Shown here: piece after piece, positions 12,800 to 21,765 of the stretch
Layout: each line of letters opens with the position of its first letter
How positions within the stretch are numbered: the first letter of the stretch is position 1
Assembly (NCBI GenBank): GCA_015832175.1
Contig: WJXW01000003.1
Span: 1,116,001 to 1,180,000, forward strand
Reading direction: 5' to 3'
Origin: Paraphaeosphaeria minitans
Lineage: Eukaryota; Ascomycota; Dothideomycetes; Pleosporales; Didymosphaeriaceae
DNA length: 64,000 bases
The notes under the pieces: model-generated
Seen by the model: only the letters and a program-made list of their open reading frames with translations
What the model was told of the DNA's origin: nothing
Database searches by the model: none
Made by a program: the position numbers and the translations under genes

Positions 12800-13666
12800 T
12801 CAGAGCGACTGCTCGGGCTTCTTGTCGCCGAGAGCCGGTAGTCGTTGGGTCAAATAAGCTTCAAGGTGGTCGAGCTCTTGCTCGTCAGCAGAGTGGACCA
12901 GACCCCTAGAGATGGGTTAGCAGCCATTCTGATAGTCACGGATCCAACACACCTGTATGTCCGGAAGTCGACGTTGTAGCCCATGTCGGTGAGAGCCTCT
13001 GAGCTCATCTTTCCAAACTTGTATGCAACCACCTGGTCGCTGTCGCCGTGGCCCATAAAGATGGGCGTCTTCTGGTTCGGACTGCTCTCTGGGGTCAGAT
13101 CCTTGATGCGCTCCTGCAGGAGCAGGTAGCAGCTCAGGCCGAAAATGCCGCCCAGCTGTTCCTTGTACGTGGTTCCGGAGAACAGGGCCATGGCACCGCC
13201 TTGGGAGAAGCCGCCGACGACTACGCGGTTTGCGGGGATGCCCTTGGCGATTTCAGCATCGATGAGGGAATGGAAGTAGTCTCGCGACCTGATGATGCCC
13301 GCTTCGTCCTCCCCGCGGCCCTGGAGGGTGTTGAATGACTTGATATCGTACCATCCGGGCATGTGCATGCCCATGTTCTGCTATTGGGTCAGTTTTCTGT
13401 GCTGTCTTCTCGCATGGGATAGGCATGCCAGGGTGATGGGAATGTTGGGCGCATTTGGGAAGACAAATGCGACTTCCTCGAGCACAGATCGTCGGCGGTA
13501 GTTCTCGGCGAGGAACAACCTAGGGTCATTCATCAGTGCTGTAGCAGTTGCTCGGTATCTGAGTATCCTACCAACCTGCCCCGCTATCACCGAGGCCATG
13601 GGCGACTATGACAGTTGCGGTGTGGCGCTTCAGCGCGGGGACAACAATCGGGGCTCGGCCGGCCAT
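12800..13666 (-). CDS. acyl-protein thioesterase 1 (lysophospholipase-like alpha/beta hydrolase)
   Basis: Four exons on the minus strand: 13666-13572, 13519-13429, 13377-12953, 12905-12800 (238 residues, close to the usual ~230). It starts MAGRAPIVVPALKRHTATVI and contains HGLGDSGAGW, GFSQGG with the nucleophilic serine near residue 118, GHGDSDQVV with the catalytic aspartate near 173, and GLVHS with the catalytic histidine near 206. Family enzymes remove S-palmitoyl groups from proteins such as Ras and G-alpha subunits and have weak lysophospholipase activity in the cytosol. The second intron (13378-13428) needs a GC donor, GCATGC; no GT donor is available between the conserved flanking residues. 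The gene is divergent from the DNA glycosylase gene 469 bases away. Confidence 0.92.
13378..13428 (-). other. GC-AG intron in the thioesterase gene
   Basis: The minus strand reads CCC ATC ACC CTG then GCATGC, and the next exon resumes with AAC ATG GGC after AATAGCAG. Family proteins read PxTLNMxMxMPxW here, so the junction is fixed by the protein. Within the 51-nt intron there is no GT near the 5' end. GCATGC is the GC counterpart of GTATGC, a common fungal donor. Confidence 0.8.
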
Positions 13667-14135
13667 CTTCGAGTCTAGAGGTGAGGCTGAGCGAGGTCTA
13701 GGGTGTGTAGGGTACTTGTTGATGCGCCGAACAAAACGCGCTGCTGGAGGCGTTAGGTAGATATCTATGTGGGGGCGTTGCAACCTCGGAGGAAGAATGG
13801 ACCAAGCGCCACTTCTGTCCCTGCGTTGAGCCGGGGTCCAAGCGCCAATCAGATCGCAGACGTCATTCATTCACCTTGTCAATCGCAAAGGACTTTGGTT
13901 CTTATTGCATCTCTCCTGGACGTTTGCGAGTTTCCTTCGCTCACCCACCCTTCACAGTCACCGTTCGTAGCATCAGGCAGACAGTGCCTCACTCACTTAT
14001 GACCTATCTTTTGCAATCGCAACTATTTCTTCTCACCGTCTATAGCCCAACGTGTCGCTCCTAATCCTCCTTCGATCCTCCTACCTTCCCACAACTTGGA
14101 GTTTCAGACCTTCGGTGTCCACAAGTCAAAACTTT

Positions 14136-15689
14136 ATGGCGAGGATCACCAGAGGCTTAGCGGCCAAGGAGCAGGCAGCTCAGTCGCCTGCAGTCCCCAC
14201 CCAACAAAATGTCCAGTTGTCGAGTCCTCTAGCTACCCCCGAAAAGATACCTGTCAAGACTTCGAAGCCAGTTTCCACACGCAAGAAGACCTCCATTCCT
14301 AAAGTTCTGCCCATCACTCCCAACAGCACACGAAAGCGGTCACGTGCACCTGTTAAAGATGAAGAGGACATCAATGAGCTCCCGCACAACCTAGGCAGAA
14401 TTCCCCAGCCATCTCCTAGAAATGGTAACCTCGATAGCGAGCCACTGTCCAAAAAATCTCGAAAGAGTGCCCCAAAGAATACGGCCACGCCGAAGGAGAG
14501 TGTGCAAGACGTGGTTGATAAGGCAACAGTAGTTGCAGAGTCCCCCGTTAAAAAATCGAAAAAGACCAACAATTACGGAGTGGTTCCAGGTACAACACCA
14601 TATCCTGATTGGCCCCATCCAACGCATGAGGAGTGCGAAGAAGTCACCCGTCTTCTTTCGAGCGTTCATGGGGAGGTCAACGCTCCCGAAGTCGTGCCTC
14701 CCCCTTCACTCGAGGTGACAGGTTGTGGCGAAGTGCCCTCTGTTCTCGATGCACTTATCCGTACCCTTCTGTCCGCTGCGACAACTGGTGCGAATTCCAG
14801 GCGCGCATTCCAAGGCCTCGTCAAATGGTTCGGTATACTCGAAGAGGGAATTGGAAAGGGCAGCGTCGATTGGAACAAAGTTCGCTTAGCTAGTCAGAAA
14901 GAAGTCTTCGAAGCCATCAAGAGTGGCGGCCTAGCTGACAGCAAGAGCAAATATATGAAGGGGATCTTGCAGATGGTTTGGGAGGAGAATCAGGACCGAA
15001 AAGCGAAGCTCGCTGCATCGTCAGACTCTATTCCTGGGTCAAAGAACGAGCCACAAGAAGAGAAGGACGAAGAGATATCAAAGGCCGAGAATGACATCCT
15101 GTCTCTTGATCACTACCATCTTCTCTCCACCGACGAGGCTTTCAGAGAGTTGACCAAATTTCCGGGTATCGGTGCAAAGACTGCTTCCTGTGTCACCCTC
15201 TTTTGTCTGCAGCGTCCATCGTTTGCCGTTGACACCCACGTCTTCCGCCTCTGCCAATGGCTCGGTTGGGTTCCGCCATCTGGTCACCCTGCTCTTCTAC
15301 CACCCGGAAAGAAAGGCAAGCCAGGCCAACCAACGCGCGATAGAACGTACGCCCATTGCGAGGTCAGAATCCCAGACAATCTGAAGTATCCGCTGCATCA
15401 GCTCTTCATCAAGCACGGGAAGACATGTCCGAGGTGCCGCGCCAATACCAGCGAAACTTATGGAGACTGGAATAAGGGTTGCGTGATCGATCATCTGGTG
15501 AAGAGAACCGGTGTTAGGAAGGGTGGCGATGACATTCCGGGAAAGAGCACAGAAGATATGAAAGCAAGGAGGCTGGCAAAACAGAAAGCTTGGGAGCATG
15601 AAAACGAGTCCAACGGCAGCGAGCTCTCTACCCTTGGAAGCGACGGGGAAGAGGCCTCCAGTTCAGTCGAAGCAGATCTTGTTGATTGA
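14136..15689 (+). CDS. HhH-GPD superfamily base-excision DNA glycosylase (endonuclease III-like)
   Basis: Single exon, 517 residues. I place the start at ATG 14136 (MARITRGLAAKEQ); the frame is open further upstream but contains no earlier ATG before its GTG, and the upstream DNA is pyrimidine-rich like a fungal 5' UTR. The first ~170 residues are basic and disordered (KKTSIPK, KKSRKS and similar), consistent with nuclear location. The glycosylase core runs from about residue 205: a helical part (LIRTLLSAATTGANSRRAF), the helix-hairpin-helix FPGIGAKTA near residue 345 with a lysine at the Nth-type lyase position, and FAVDTHVFRLC with the catalytic aspartate near 366. The C-terminal CPRC and a later GC lie where Nth proteins bear a 4Fe-4S cluster, but spacing does not match CX6CX2CX5C. 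It likely excises damaged bases; substrate unknown. Confidence 0.88.
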   Translation: MARITRGLAAKEQAAQSPAVPTQQNVQLSSPLATPEKIPVKTSKPVSTRKKTSIPKVLPITPNSTRKRSRAPVKDEEDINELPHNLGRIPQPSPRNGNLDSEPLSKKSRKSAPKNTATPKESVQDVVDKATVVAESPVKKSKKTNNYGVVPGTTPYPDWPHPTHEECEEVTRLLSSVHGEVNAPEVVPPPSLEVTGCGEVPSVLDALIRTLLSAATTGANSRRAFQGLVKWFGILEEGIGKGSVDWNKVRLASQKEVFEAIKSGGLADSKSKYMKGILQMVWEENQDRKAKLAASSDSIPGSKNEPQEEKDEEISKAENDILSLDHYHLLSTDEAFRELTKFPGIGAKTASCVTLFCLQRPSFAVDTHVFRLCQWLGWVPPSGHPALLPPGKKGKPGQPTRDRTYAHCEVRIPDNLKYPLHQLFIKHGKTCPRCRANTSETYGDWNKGCVIDHLVKRTGVRKGGDDIPGKSTEDMKARRLAKQKAWEHENESNGSELSTLGSDGEEASSSVEADLVD

Positions 15690-16504
15690 TCGCCGGCAAA
15701 CAATTCCCGCATAAGATGCTCGGAATTTCTCATCGGAAGGTTGGCGATATGGCGCAGATAAGACGCGCGGAGGACATTCCTAGCCGCATCAATGTACTAT
15801 TACTAGGTGCGATGCACCATCTTAATCACGACGAGCTTTCGGATGTTTCTCGGATCTTGTCGGACATATATCATGGTTATGATATTTCGTATATTGTCAC
15901 GCAGGTCAATATCTCAATTATAGCGGCCTTTTCGCGCGCCCAATTGTTTCATGGTCTTCATGGTCGTCTTACTGTCCGAGTTTTGCCCCTCCGCATCTAG
16001 AGTTCATGCACTCGAAATGTCACATGTGGGGCCACCCTCTACTTTTTTGAACCACCCCAGACGAAGGAGATAGCACCCCAGAAGAAGAAGACATCGCCGG
16101 TAATATACAATACCGAATGCCAATACCATGGACATCCCAGTACAAAGCTTCATTCGACGTCGAACCAAGGCTCGTCTCATACAGACTGCATTCGATCTCC
16201 ACTCTTCAACCAGTGTATTGGAGGAATATCTATATTCCCTGCTTCTTTCCAAGGTTTCTCGTACGGACCACATCCCCCAGTTCGACATCCACGTACCACT
16301 ATCCCCGGCTATTCTAACCCCACATTATACGACCACAACCATAAAACCTACCACTTCCATATCGAGCAATTTACCCAAGATACGCACGTGAATTTCCAAC
16401 CATATAAACATCGCGGCCTCCACCATACCATAACGTTGAGGAACTCGAAGGAAAGTCGACATCCCCGCTCCCCACCGCCCACCGTCGCCCACAACCACCC
16501 CATA
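15690..16504. other. intergenic
   Basis: About 0.8 kb between genes on the same strand. Nothing coding is supported. The stretch 16400-16500 is C-rich (CCCACCGCCCACCGTCGCCCAC) and precedes the DUF1996 start. Confidence 0.5.
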
Positions 16505-17882
16505 ATGTTTCGCAAACGCCTCCTCCTCGCCCTCCTCGCCTCCCCAACCCACGCCCTCCTCCGTTTCTCCTGCTCGCAGCTCGTAGTTGAGCGCCTCGAC
16601 CCCCTCGTCAACCCGGGCCTCCCGCAATCCCCGCACGTGCACCAGATCATCGGGGGCAACGCGTTCAACACCTCCATGGACCTTGCCGTCGCGCCGCCCG
16701 ACGCGGCGACTTGCACTACGTGCACGTTTGCCGAGGACTTTAGCAATTACTGGACTGCGACTCTGTATTATCGCGCGAAGAATGGGACGTTCAAGAGAGT
16801 GGCGCAGAGTGGGAATGTGAATTTTGAGAGCAGCAATGGCGGGATGACGGTGTATTACATACCGAAGAATGTTAACGGGGCGACGCCGGGGGCGGTGACG
16901 GCGTTTAAGAAGGGGTTTAGGATGCTTGTTGGTGTGTTTGCTCTTTCTTGCCTCCTCATCCTCCTCCTCCTCCTCCTCCTCCTCCTTTAGACCCCCGGCT
17001 TGTTCACGTCATCGTCCAGAAATCAAACATGCTCCACGAGCGATTTTGCGAGTGGAGACGATGCTGATGGGAGTCAGGAAACCCCACCTACCGCACCGAA
17101 TCCCAAGCAAAGCAGTTCCGCCAGCTCACCTACACGTGCCTGCAAGACGCGATGACGCGGACCGGCGAAACGCTCTACCTCCCCAAGAAACCGTGTCCGG
17201 CGGGGATCATGGTGAACGTGCGGTTTCCGACGTGTTGGGACGGCGTCAATCTGGATAGTCCGGATCACATGAGCCACGTCGCATATCGTGCGTCCCCATC
17301 TCATCCCGTCCCGTCCCCTGTCTTTTTTTCTCTCCTTCTTTCTTTCTTCTCTACAGCGCTGCTCCGCACGTTGACAGAAGGAGCAAAGGAAACGAGGTTA
17401 TGAGCGAGGGAGAGACTAAATGCCAGCAGCGTCCTCGGGCACCTTCGAATCCAACGGACCCTGCCCGTCCACCCACCCCGTCAAGCTGCCCCAGCTCTTC
17501 TACGAGGTCATATTCGACACGGCCAAATTCAACGACAAGTCGCTCTGGCCTGACGACGGGAGTCAGCCTTTTGTGTGGTCGTTTGGAGATAAGTAACTGC
17601 CCACTTTTTTCTCTTTGGGGGGGGGGGTGGGGGGCGGTGTGGGGACGCGAAGTGCAAATGCTGATGCGTTGTAGGACTGGCTACGGCAACCATGGCGATT
17701 ACGTGTTTGGGTGGAAGGGCGACGCGCTGCAGAAGGCTATGGACACGAATTGCAACATCAATTGTCCGCAGCTGAAGACGCAGAGTATTGCGCAGGCGAA
17801 TAAGTGCGTGCAGAGTCAGAAGGTGAAGGAGGATGTGGATGGGTGGCTTAGTGAGCTGCCGGGGGGTATGCCTGTTGGGTAG
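16505..17882 (+). CDS. secreted DUF1996-domain protein
   Basis: Four exons: 16505-16931, 17078-17287, 17427-17592, 17675-17882 (336 residues). The N-terminus [19 protein letters not shown] is a signal peptide, directly followed by the DUF1996 opening [19 protein letters not shown] and [14 protein letters not shown]. Later landmarks are [59 protein letters not shown] and [13 protein letters not shown], ending [12 protein letters not shown] and a short tail. Conserved cysteines imply disulphides in an extracellular protein. The function of DUF1996 is not known; it is common in secreted fungal proteins, sometimes with WSC domains, which this one lacks. Intron 1 holds a pure TCC-type repeat (16955-16988). 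The third exon may start at 17427 or 17430 because the acceptor is a tandem CAGCAG. Confidence 0.9.
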
Positions 17883-18182
17883 AGCGAGAGTGTGTAGCTG
17901 TAAATGCCATGTGGCATTGCGCTGGATCGACCTGCCGTTCTGCTTCTAATCCGTGCTTGCTATGGAGAAAGACGTGATATATTTGAGATTGGGTTGGAGG
18001 TTATGAGTGAACCGAATCAATCACCCGAGTCTCAGCCCCGAGATAGTTGGTGTAAGATCGCAATGCTTGTAGACACGCAACTAGGAAACCATAAAGGCCA
18101 AGAACCCACATTCTACCCAACCGAATTAAACACTACAATTACCCCTCTCCTAGTCCCTTCCCCACTCCACCTTACCTACGTC
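17883..18182. other. intergenic after DUF1996 gene
   Basis: 300 bases, probably 3' UTR of the DUF1996 gene and spacer. No gene seen. Confidence 0.4.
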
Positions 18183-18475
18183 CTACGACCTACTAGCTGC
18201 CAACAAAACATCAATCCCACTCGCATGACTCGCCACATTCGCATTACCACTTCCATCAAACAAATCCTCAATCACGCCGTCCCCATTCCTCGCCTTCTCC
18301 CAAACAGAATCTGCATTCGTTTTAAAAAATGCCGCGAAGTCCGGCCGCGGCTCATTCGCGTGCAGAGTCAGGAGTCCAGAGATGAAGGCGCCCTTGAACA
18401 TGGAACCTTGTTCGTCGAGGGGCGAGGGGAAAGGTTCCGTGAGGATTGAATTGGTGGCTCTTGTGCATACAGTCG
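18183..18475 (-). pseudogene. probable C-terminal relic of a GH76 (endo-1,6-alpha-mannanase-like) gene
   Basis: On the minus strand one frame reads ATNSILTEPF, then LDEQGSMFKGAFISGLL, then FFKTNADSVWEKARN and ASHASGIDVLLAA before a stop at 18183. This order (ILTEP, a DQxxFKG block, a NADSxW block, SxxDxLxAA near the end) matches what I know of the C-terminus of fungal GH76 enzymes. The usual cysteine of the ILTEPC block is replaced by phenylalanine and the catalytic N-terminal two thirds are absent: upstream the frame turns into unrelated Ser/Thr/Arg-rich sequence. I infer a truncated remnant; an undetected intron-rich gene is less likely. Confidence 0.45.
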
Positions 18476-19429
18476 AGCTTCTCGGACAGCCTTGTTTTGC
18501 ACGTGCAAGTGGCAGCGCTCGTGGGCAGCGACGCGATGACGGTCGAAGTCCTCGCTACGGTGTCCTGATGGTGCAGAAGTAGATATAGTACTGGAACCGA
18601 ATGAGGCAGTTCCCAATGGATAGATAGGCAGGTATCTATGTCTTGAGTGCCGAGATGTCGAGGCATGATTCCTGGCACTTGACTGGATACCAGCTGAAGT
18701 TGAACGGTACACTGCAGCGTTTCTCCTCACCGAATGACACGCACATGTCGGTCCGGGAAGTGCCCACAAGCGGCAACCGTGGAGCTTACAGCCGACCTGC
18801 GAGTATGGTCAATTGGATTGGATTCGATTCCACAAGCGGGCTGAGTGCGCAGACGTAGCGTTGTCTGGTGGAGAGGAGGGAGGGGCACGGTGGCGCTACT
18901 CCTCTACGAGCGTCATTGCGAGCTCGGAGCGAGCAGGAAGTGGGTGGCGATAAGCAGGAGAATGAGCGCATATATGTGGCCGGTGGATGTACACCGACCG
19001 TTTGTCTTGATCTGTCTTGGTTGTTGTTGATGGGGTTGTTGTCGCCACACGACACGTCGCGACTGCCCCTCCATGGCGCGTCGGACGTGCGTCGTGCGTG
19101 ACGTGGGGTCTGACGTCAGCCGCGGGGTAGGTGTGGGAACCTCGTCGTGGTGGCAAATGCAACGCAGGATGGAATTTCAGGGCAATCTCCCATTCTCAAG
19201 CGCGACATCAGCATCGAGGATTGGCTTGCGTGATGGTCCAGTACGATGGCGCATGGCGCAGCCCTGCCGCCTACCTACGCTTGCACACGCTTACCGCCAG
19301 ACTCGCAGACCTGCCCAGGTGCGGGCCATTCACCTGTGACTGCCGCGCAACAACCACCATGACGTGTGCATGACGGTCCATTGTTTGCAGGCACGGCTTG
19401 CCCAGGTGCTGTGTACGGCCCCTCGACCT
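18476..19429. other. intergenic and upstream region of the Hsp9/12 gene
   Basis: No gene is supported. It contains a perfect TGACGTCA palindrome at 19111-19118, the CRE/ATF-type bZIP site, about 500 bases before the Hsp9/12 start, and CCCCT or AGGGG boxes (for example 19066-19070 and about 18870-18874), which match the stress response element core. These are sequence matches only. Confidence 0.45.
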
Positions 19430-19440
19430 GTATATAAGCA
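19419..19440 (+). promoter_or_regulatory. core promoter: STRE-like CCCCT and TATA box
   Basis: CCCCT (19419-19423) lies eight bases before a strong TATA box TATATAAG (19431-19438), 170 bases upstream of the Hsp9/12-type ATG. Yeast HSP12 is a classical STRE-controlled gene (Msn2/4, HOG and PKA pathways), so this arrangement fits stress induction. Factor binding in this fungus is inferred. Confidence 0.55.
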
Positions 19441-19472
19441 CTCTTCCGCCGCTTAGAGACTTTCCTCCCCTC

Positions 19473-19576
19473 ACATCCATCCGCTTCTCATCAACTCAAC
19501 TACCAATACTTCTCATCAACTCAACTACCAATACTTCCCACCCACTTCTCATCAACTCAACTACCAATACTTCCCA
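19473..19576 (+). repeat. triple direct repeat in the 5' leader of the Hsp9/12 gene
   Basis: The 25-bp unit TTCTCATCAACTCAACTACC followed by AATAC occurs three times between about 19473 and 19571, the last two separated by CCCACCCAC-type sequence. It lies between the TATA box and the ATG, so it is expected in the 5' UTR. The unit is C/A/T-rich and nearly free of G, leaving an unstructured leader. Confidence 0.7.
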
Positions 19577-19608
19577 CCCACAACCAACCACCCCCACCCA
19601 CAAACAAC

Positions 19609-20008
19609 ATGTCTGATCTCGGGTACGCATCACTTGGTCACCCATCATAGAAACCTATCTCTAATATGTACAGTCGCAAGGGTCTCGGCGAGCAGGCCAA
19701 GGAGAAGGTCACCCCCGACTCCCAGAAGTCTACTCTTGACAAGGCTGGCGAGACTGCCTCCGGACTCGGAGACAAGGCTGCTTCTGCCGTCCAGCCCGGT
19801 AAGTTCCGATCCACCAACGCATCTCACAGCTCTCATTGACATCTACGCAGAGGGCAACAAGTCCGCCACCCAGAAGGTCGGAGACGCCACCCGCTCTGGC
19901 GGCGACAGCGCCCAGAACGAGGGCCAGGGTGTTCTTGCCAACGCCCAGGAGACCCTTGGCAACGCCGCCCAGTCCGTCTCGGACGCCGTCTCTGGCAACA
20001 AGAAGTAA
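19609..20008 (+). CDS. Hsp9/Hsp12-family small stress protein
   Basis: Three exons: 19609-19622, 19674-19798, 19851-20008 (98 residues). It begins MSDLGRKGLGEQAKEKVTPD, with SQKSTLDKAGETASGLGDKA and ending SVSDAVSGNKK; this is the hydrophilic, glycine/alanine/lysine-rich pattern of Hsp12 (S. cerevisiae), Hsp9 (S. pombe) and Awh11. These proteins are unstructured in solution, fold into amphipathic helices at membranes and are strongly induced by heat, osmotic and stationary-phase stress. The first exon is only 14 nt (MSDL plus two bases). The leader, TATA box and STRE-like box fit inducible high expression. Membrane stabilisation is family knowledge. Confidence 0.92.
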
Positions 20009-20551
20009 GCGCCTTCGCTTGCTGCGGGTGCTCTGAGTCTTTTGGCCTTCACTTCGACAATGACACGAACATTATGGCATGAGTTTGGGGTTTCACGTTC
20101 TCTCCTGTGGCCGAGTTTGTATCCGATACCCTATAGCCTAAGCTACGATGAATGAATGTTCATGAACATACATCTGATTTCGGTGCATTTGCGTGACGTT
20201 GTGGCTCGAGCAACCTTGAACTTGTGTGTGTAAATGTCGACACGTATTGGCCGGAACGTTTCTTTTTTTTCCCCCTAAACTTGTGTAAATGTCGACACAT
20301 GTCGGACGGAATAGTTTTGATCCGAGCACATAGAGAGGCTGATCTTTGCTCTGCCCGCGCGCATCACATGGTCTCTGCGATACTTTTGCCACACGTTACC
20401 ACACAAGTACGCCGTAGCAATATTGGTGGATCGTGGGCACTGCTTGCAGGGCTCACTTTCGTATTCATCCAGTCATTGCTTGCCCTTGATGTGACGGTAA
20501 TCTCGAAACATGGAAGTGAAACGCATGTCAATTCGGTCCAGGGTATCATAA
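20009..20551. other. intergenic between convergent genes, with a duplicated 17-mer
   Basis: Holds a 17-bp direct repeat TGTGTAAATGTCGACAC at 20227-20243 and 20282-20298 (55-bp spacing), flanked by related GGCCGGAACG and GGACGGAATAG sequence, suggesting a short degenerate duplication. No gene seen. Confidence 0.5.
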
Positions 20552-21499
20552 TCAGTAGTCTCCCCCATCTTCTACATCCTCGATCTCAACGTGCCGTAGC
20601 TTGTTTTCAGCCACCCTGCTTTCACCCTCCAGATTCCGTATCTTGCCTCGGTTTTCGGCTGCCATCATCTCATATTCTGCCTCTTGCACTGCCGCCTCAG
20701 CAGCGTTCTCCGCAGCGTCCTCGACCTCTTGCGCTCGCAGGAACCGCTCCAACTCCGGGTCTACCTCAGCTTCAGACTTAGCCTTGGTAGCCTCAGCCTT
20801 CTCTTCGCCTTCCCGCGCAGTGTTCATGTATCCCTCCTGCTGCAGCTTGTCGAACTCGTCCGGCTCCAACAATCTCCCCTCTCCCTTGGCCAACTTCAGC
20901 TTCTGCGCCACAGCAGCAGGCATGAACCGTGACGTGACCTCCTTCTTGAAATCGCGAACCTGGGGCGCAGCTTCGTACACGAGCGTAGGCTTCTTCTCCT
21001 CTTGCGGCGCATCCCCCCAATATCTTTTCGGTATCGGCGGCGGCGTATCCCTCGGCATCGGAATCCGCCTCACATCCGCATCCGTATCGCTGCTATCCTC
21101 CCCATTCCCATGCCCATGCCCTCTCCGCCCCCCATCCCTCGACCTCTTCCCCAGCACACCCCCTCTTCCTCCCCGTCCACCCCCGCCATCCCTCTGATCC
21201 CTCTGCTCCCTCTCCGGCTTAAACTGCGGCGCCTTCTCCCCCAGCGCAGTCCGCGCCTTGTTCACAGCCGCAAGATCCTTCTCGAGCTCATTGAGACGCG
21301 TGCGCTCGTGGGGGCGGAGCGCCCCGGTCTGCTCGGCATCTTTGAGGGCGTCGATGTCGCGCTGGATGCGGGAGGGGTTGCGGCGGGCGAGTTTCTCGGT
21401 GCGCTGGGTTTGGAGCTGGGCCTTTTGCTTTTTGAGGGTTTTTGCCTTTTCGGCCTTCTTGGCGGCTTGGACGGGGTTATAATTTTTCTCTTTGGGCAT
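20552..21499 (-). CDS. WBP11-like nuclear protein (splicing-associated)
   Basis: Single exon, 315 residues, starting MPKEKNYNPVQAAKKAEKAK. The N-terminal ~75 residues are the lysine/alanine-rich Wbp11 domain (NPVQAARK-type start, LARRNPSRIQRDIDAL, RTRLNELEKDL). The middle is basic and glycine/arginine-rich with a PPPIPKRYWGD proline segment, followed by a conserved block TLVYEAAPQVRDFKKEVTSR, FMPAAVAQKL and an acidic, coiled-coil C-terminus (DAAENAAEAAVQEAEYEMM). WBP11 proteins bind WW domains and take part in pre-mRNA splicing; fungal members are poorly studied. It is transcribed divergently from the conserved unknown gene 266 bases away, probably sharing a promoter. Confidence 0.85.
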   Translation of the reverse strand: MPKEKNYNPVQAAKKAEKAKTLKKQKAQLQTQRTEKLARRNPSRIQRDIDALKDAEQTGALRPHERTRLNELEKDLAAVNKARTALGEKAPQFKPEREQRDQRDGGGGRGGRGGVLGKRSRDGGRRGHGHGNGEDSSDTDADVRRIPMPRDTPPPIPKRYWGDAPQEEKKPTLVYEAAPQVRDFKKEVTSRFMPAAVAQKLKLAKGEGRLLEPDEFDKLQQEGYMNTAREGEEKAEATKAKSEAEVDPELERFLRAQEVEDAAENAAEAAVQEAEYEMMAAENRGKIRNLEGESRVAENKLRHVEIEDVEDGGDY

Positions 21500-21765
21500 T
21501 GTGCTGGTTTTGGCGCGGGTGGTTTATGTGTGTGAGAGAGAGAAGGCGTAGTTGTGGGTGTGGGCGTCAAGATACAGATGGTGTGGTGATGTCAAGGTTG
21601 GAACCGCCAAGACTGACACGGAAATAAAGTGGGTCTTCAACGTGACTTCGCGTCAGGCACGCTCCAGATGTCGAGCGTGATCGTCCGACACGTGAACTCT
21701 ACTTGAGCACACCGCCTGTTGAACTCACTATCGCCTGATTCCAATGGGCAAGTCATACTGCGACC

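Noticed and set aside
14052..14135. 28-codon N-terminal extension of the DNA glycosylase as a mitochondrial presequence
   Set aside because: The extended frame begins with GTG and contains no ATG before 14136; the DNA looks like a pyrimidine-rich leader.
20224..20781. long plus-strand frame overlapping the WBP11-like gene
   Set aside because: It runs antisense to a clearly coding gene and has low-complexity shadow composition.
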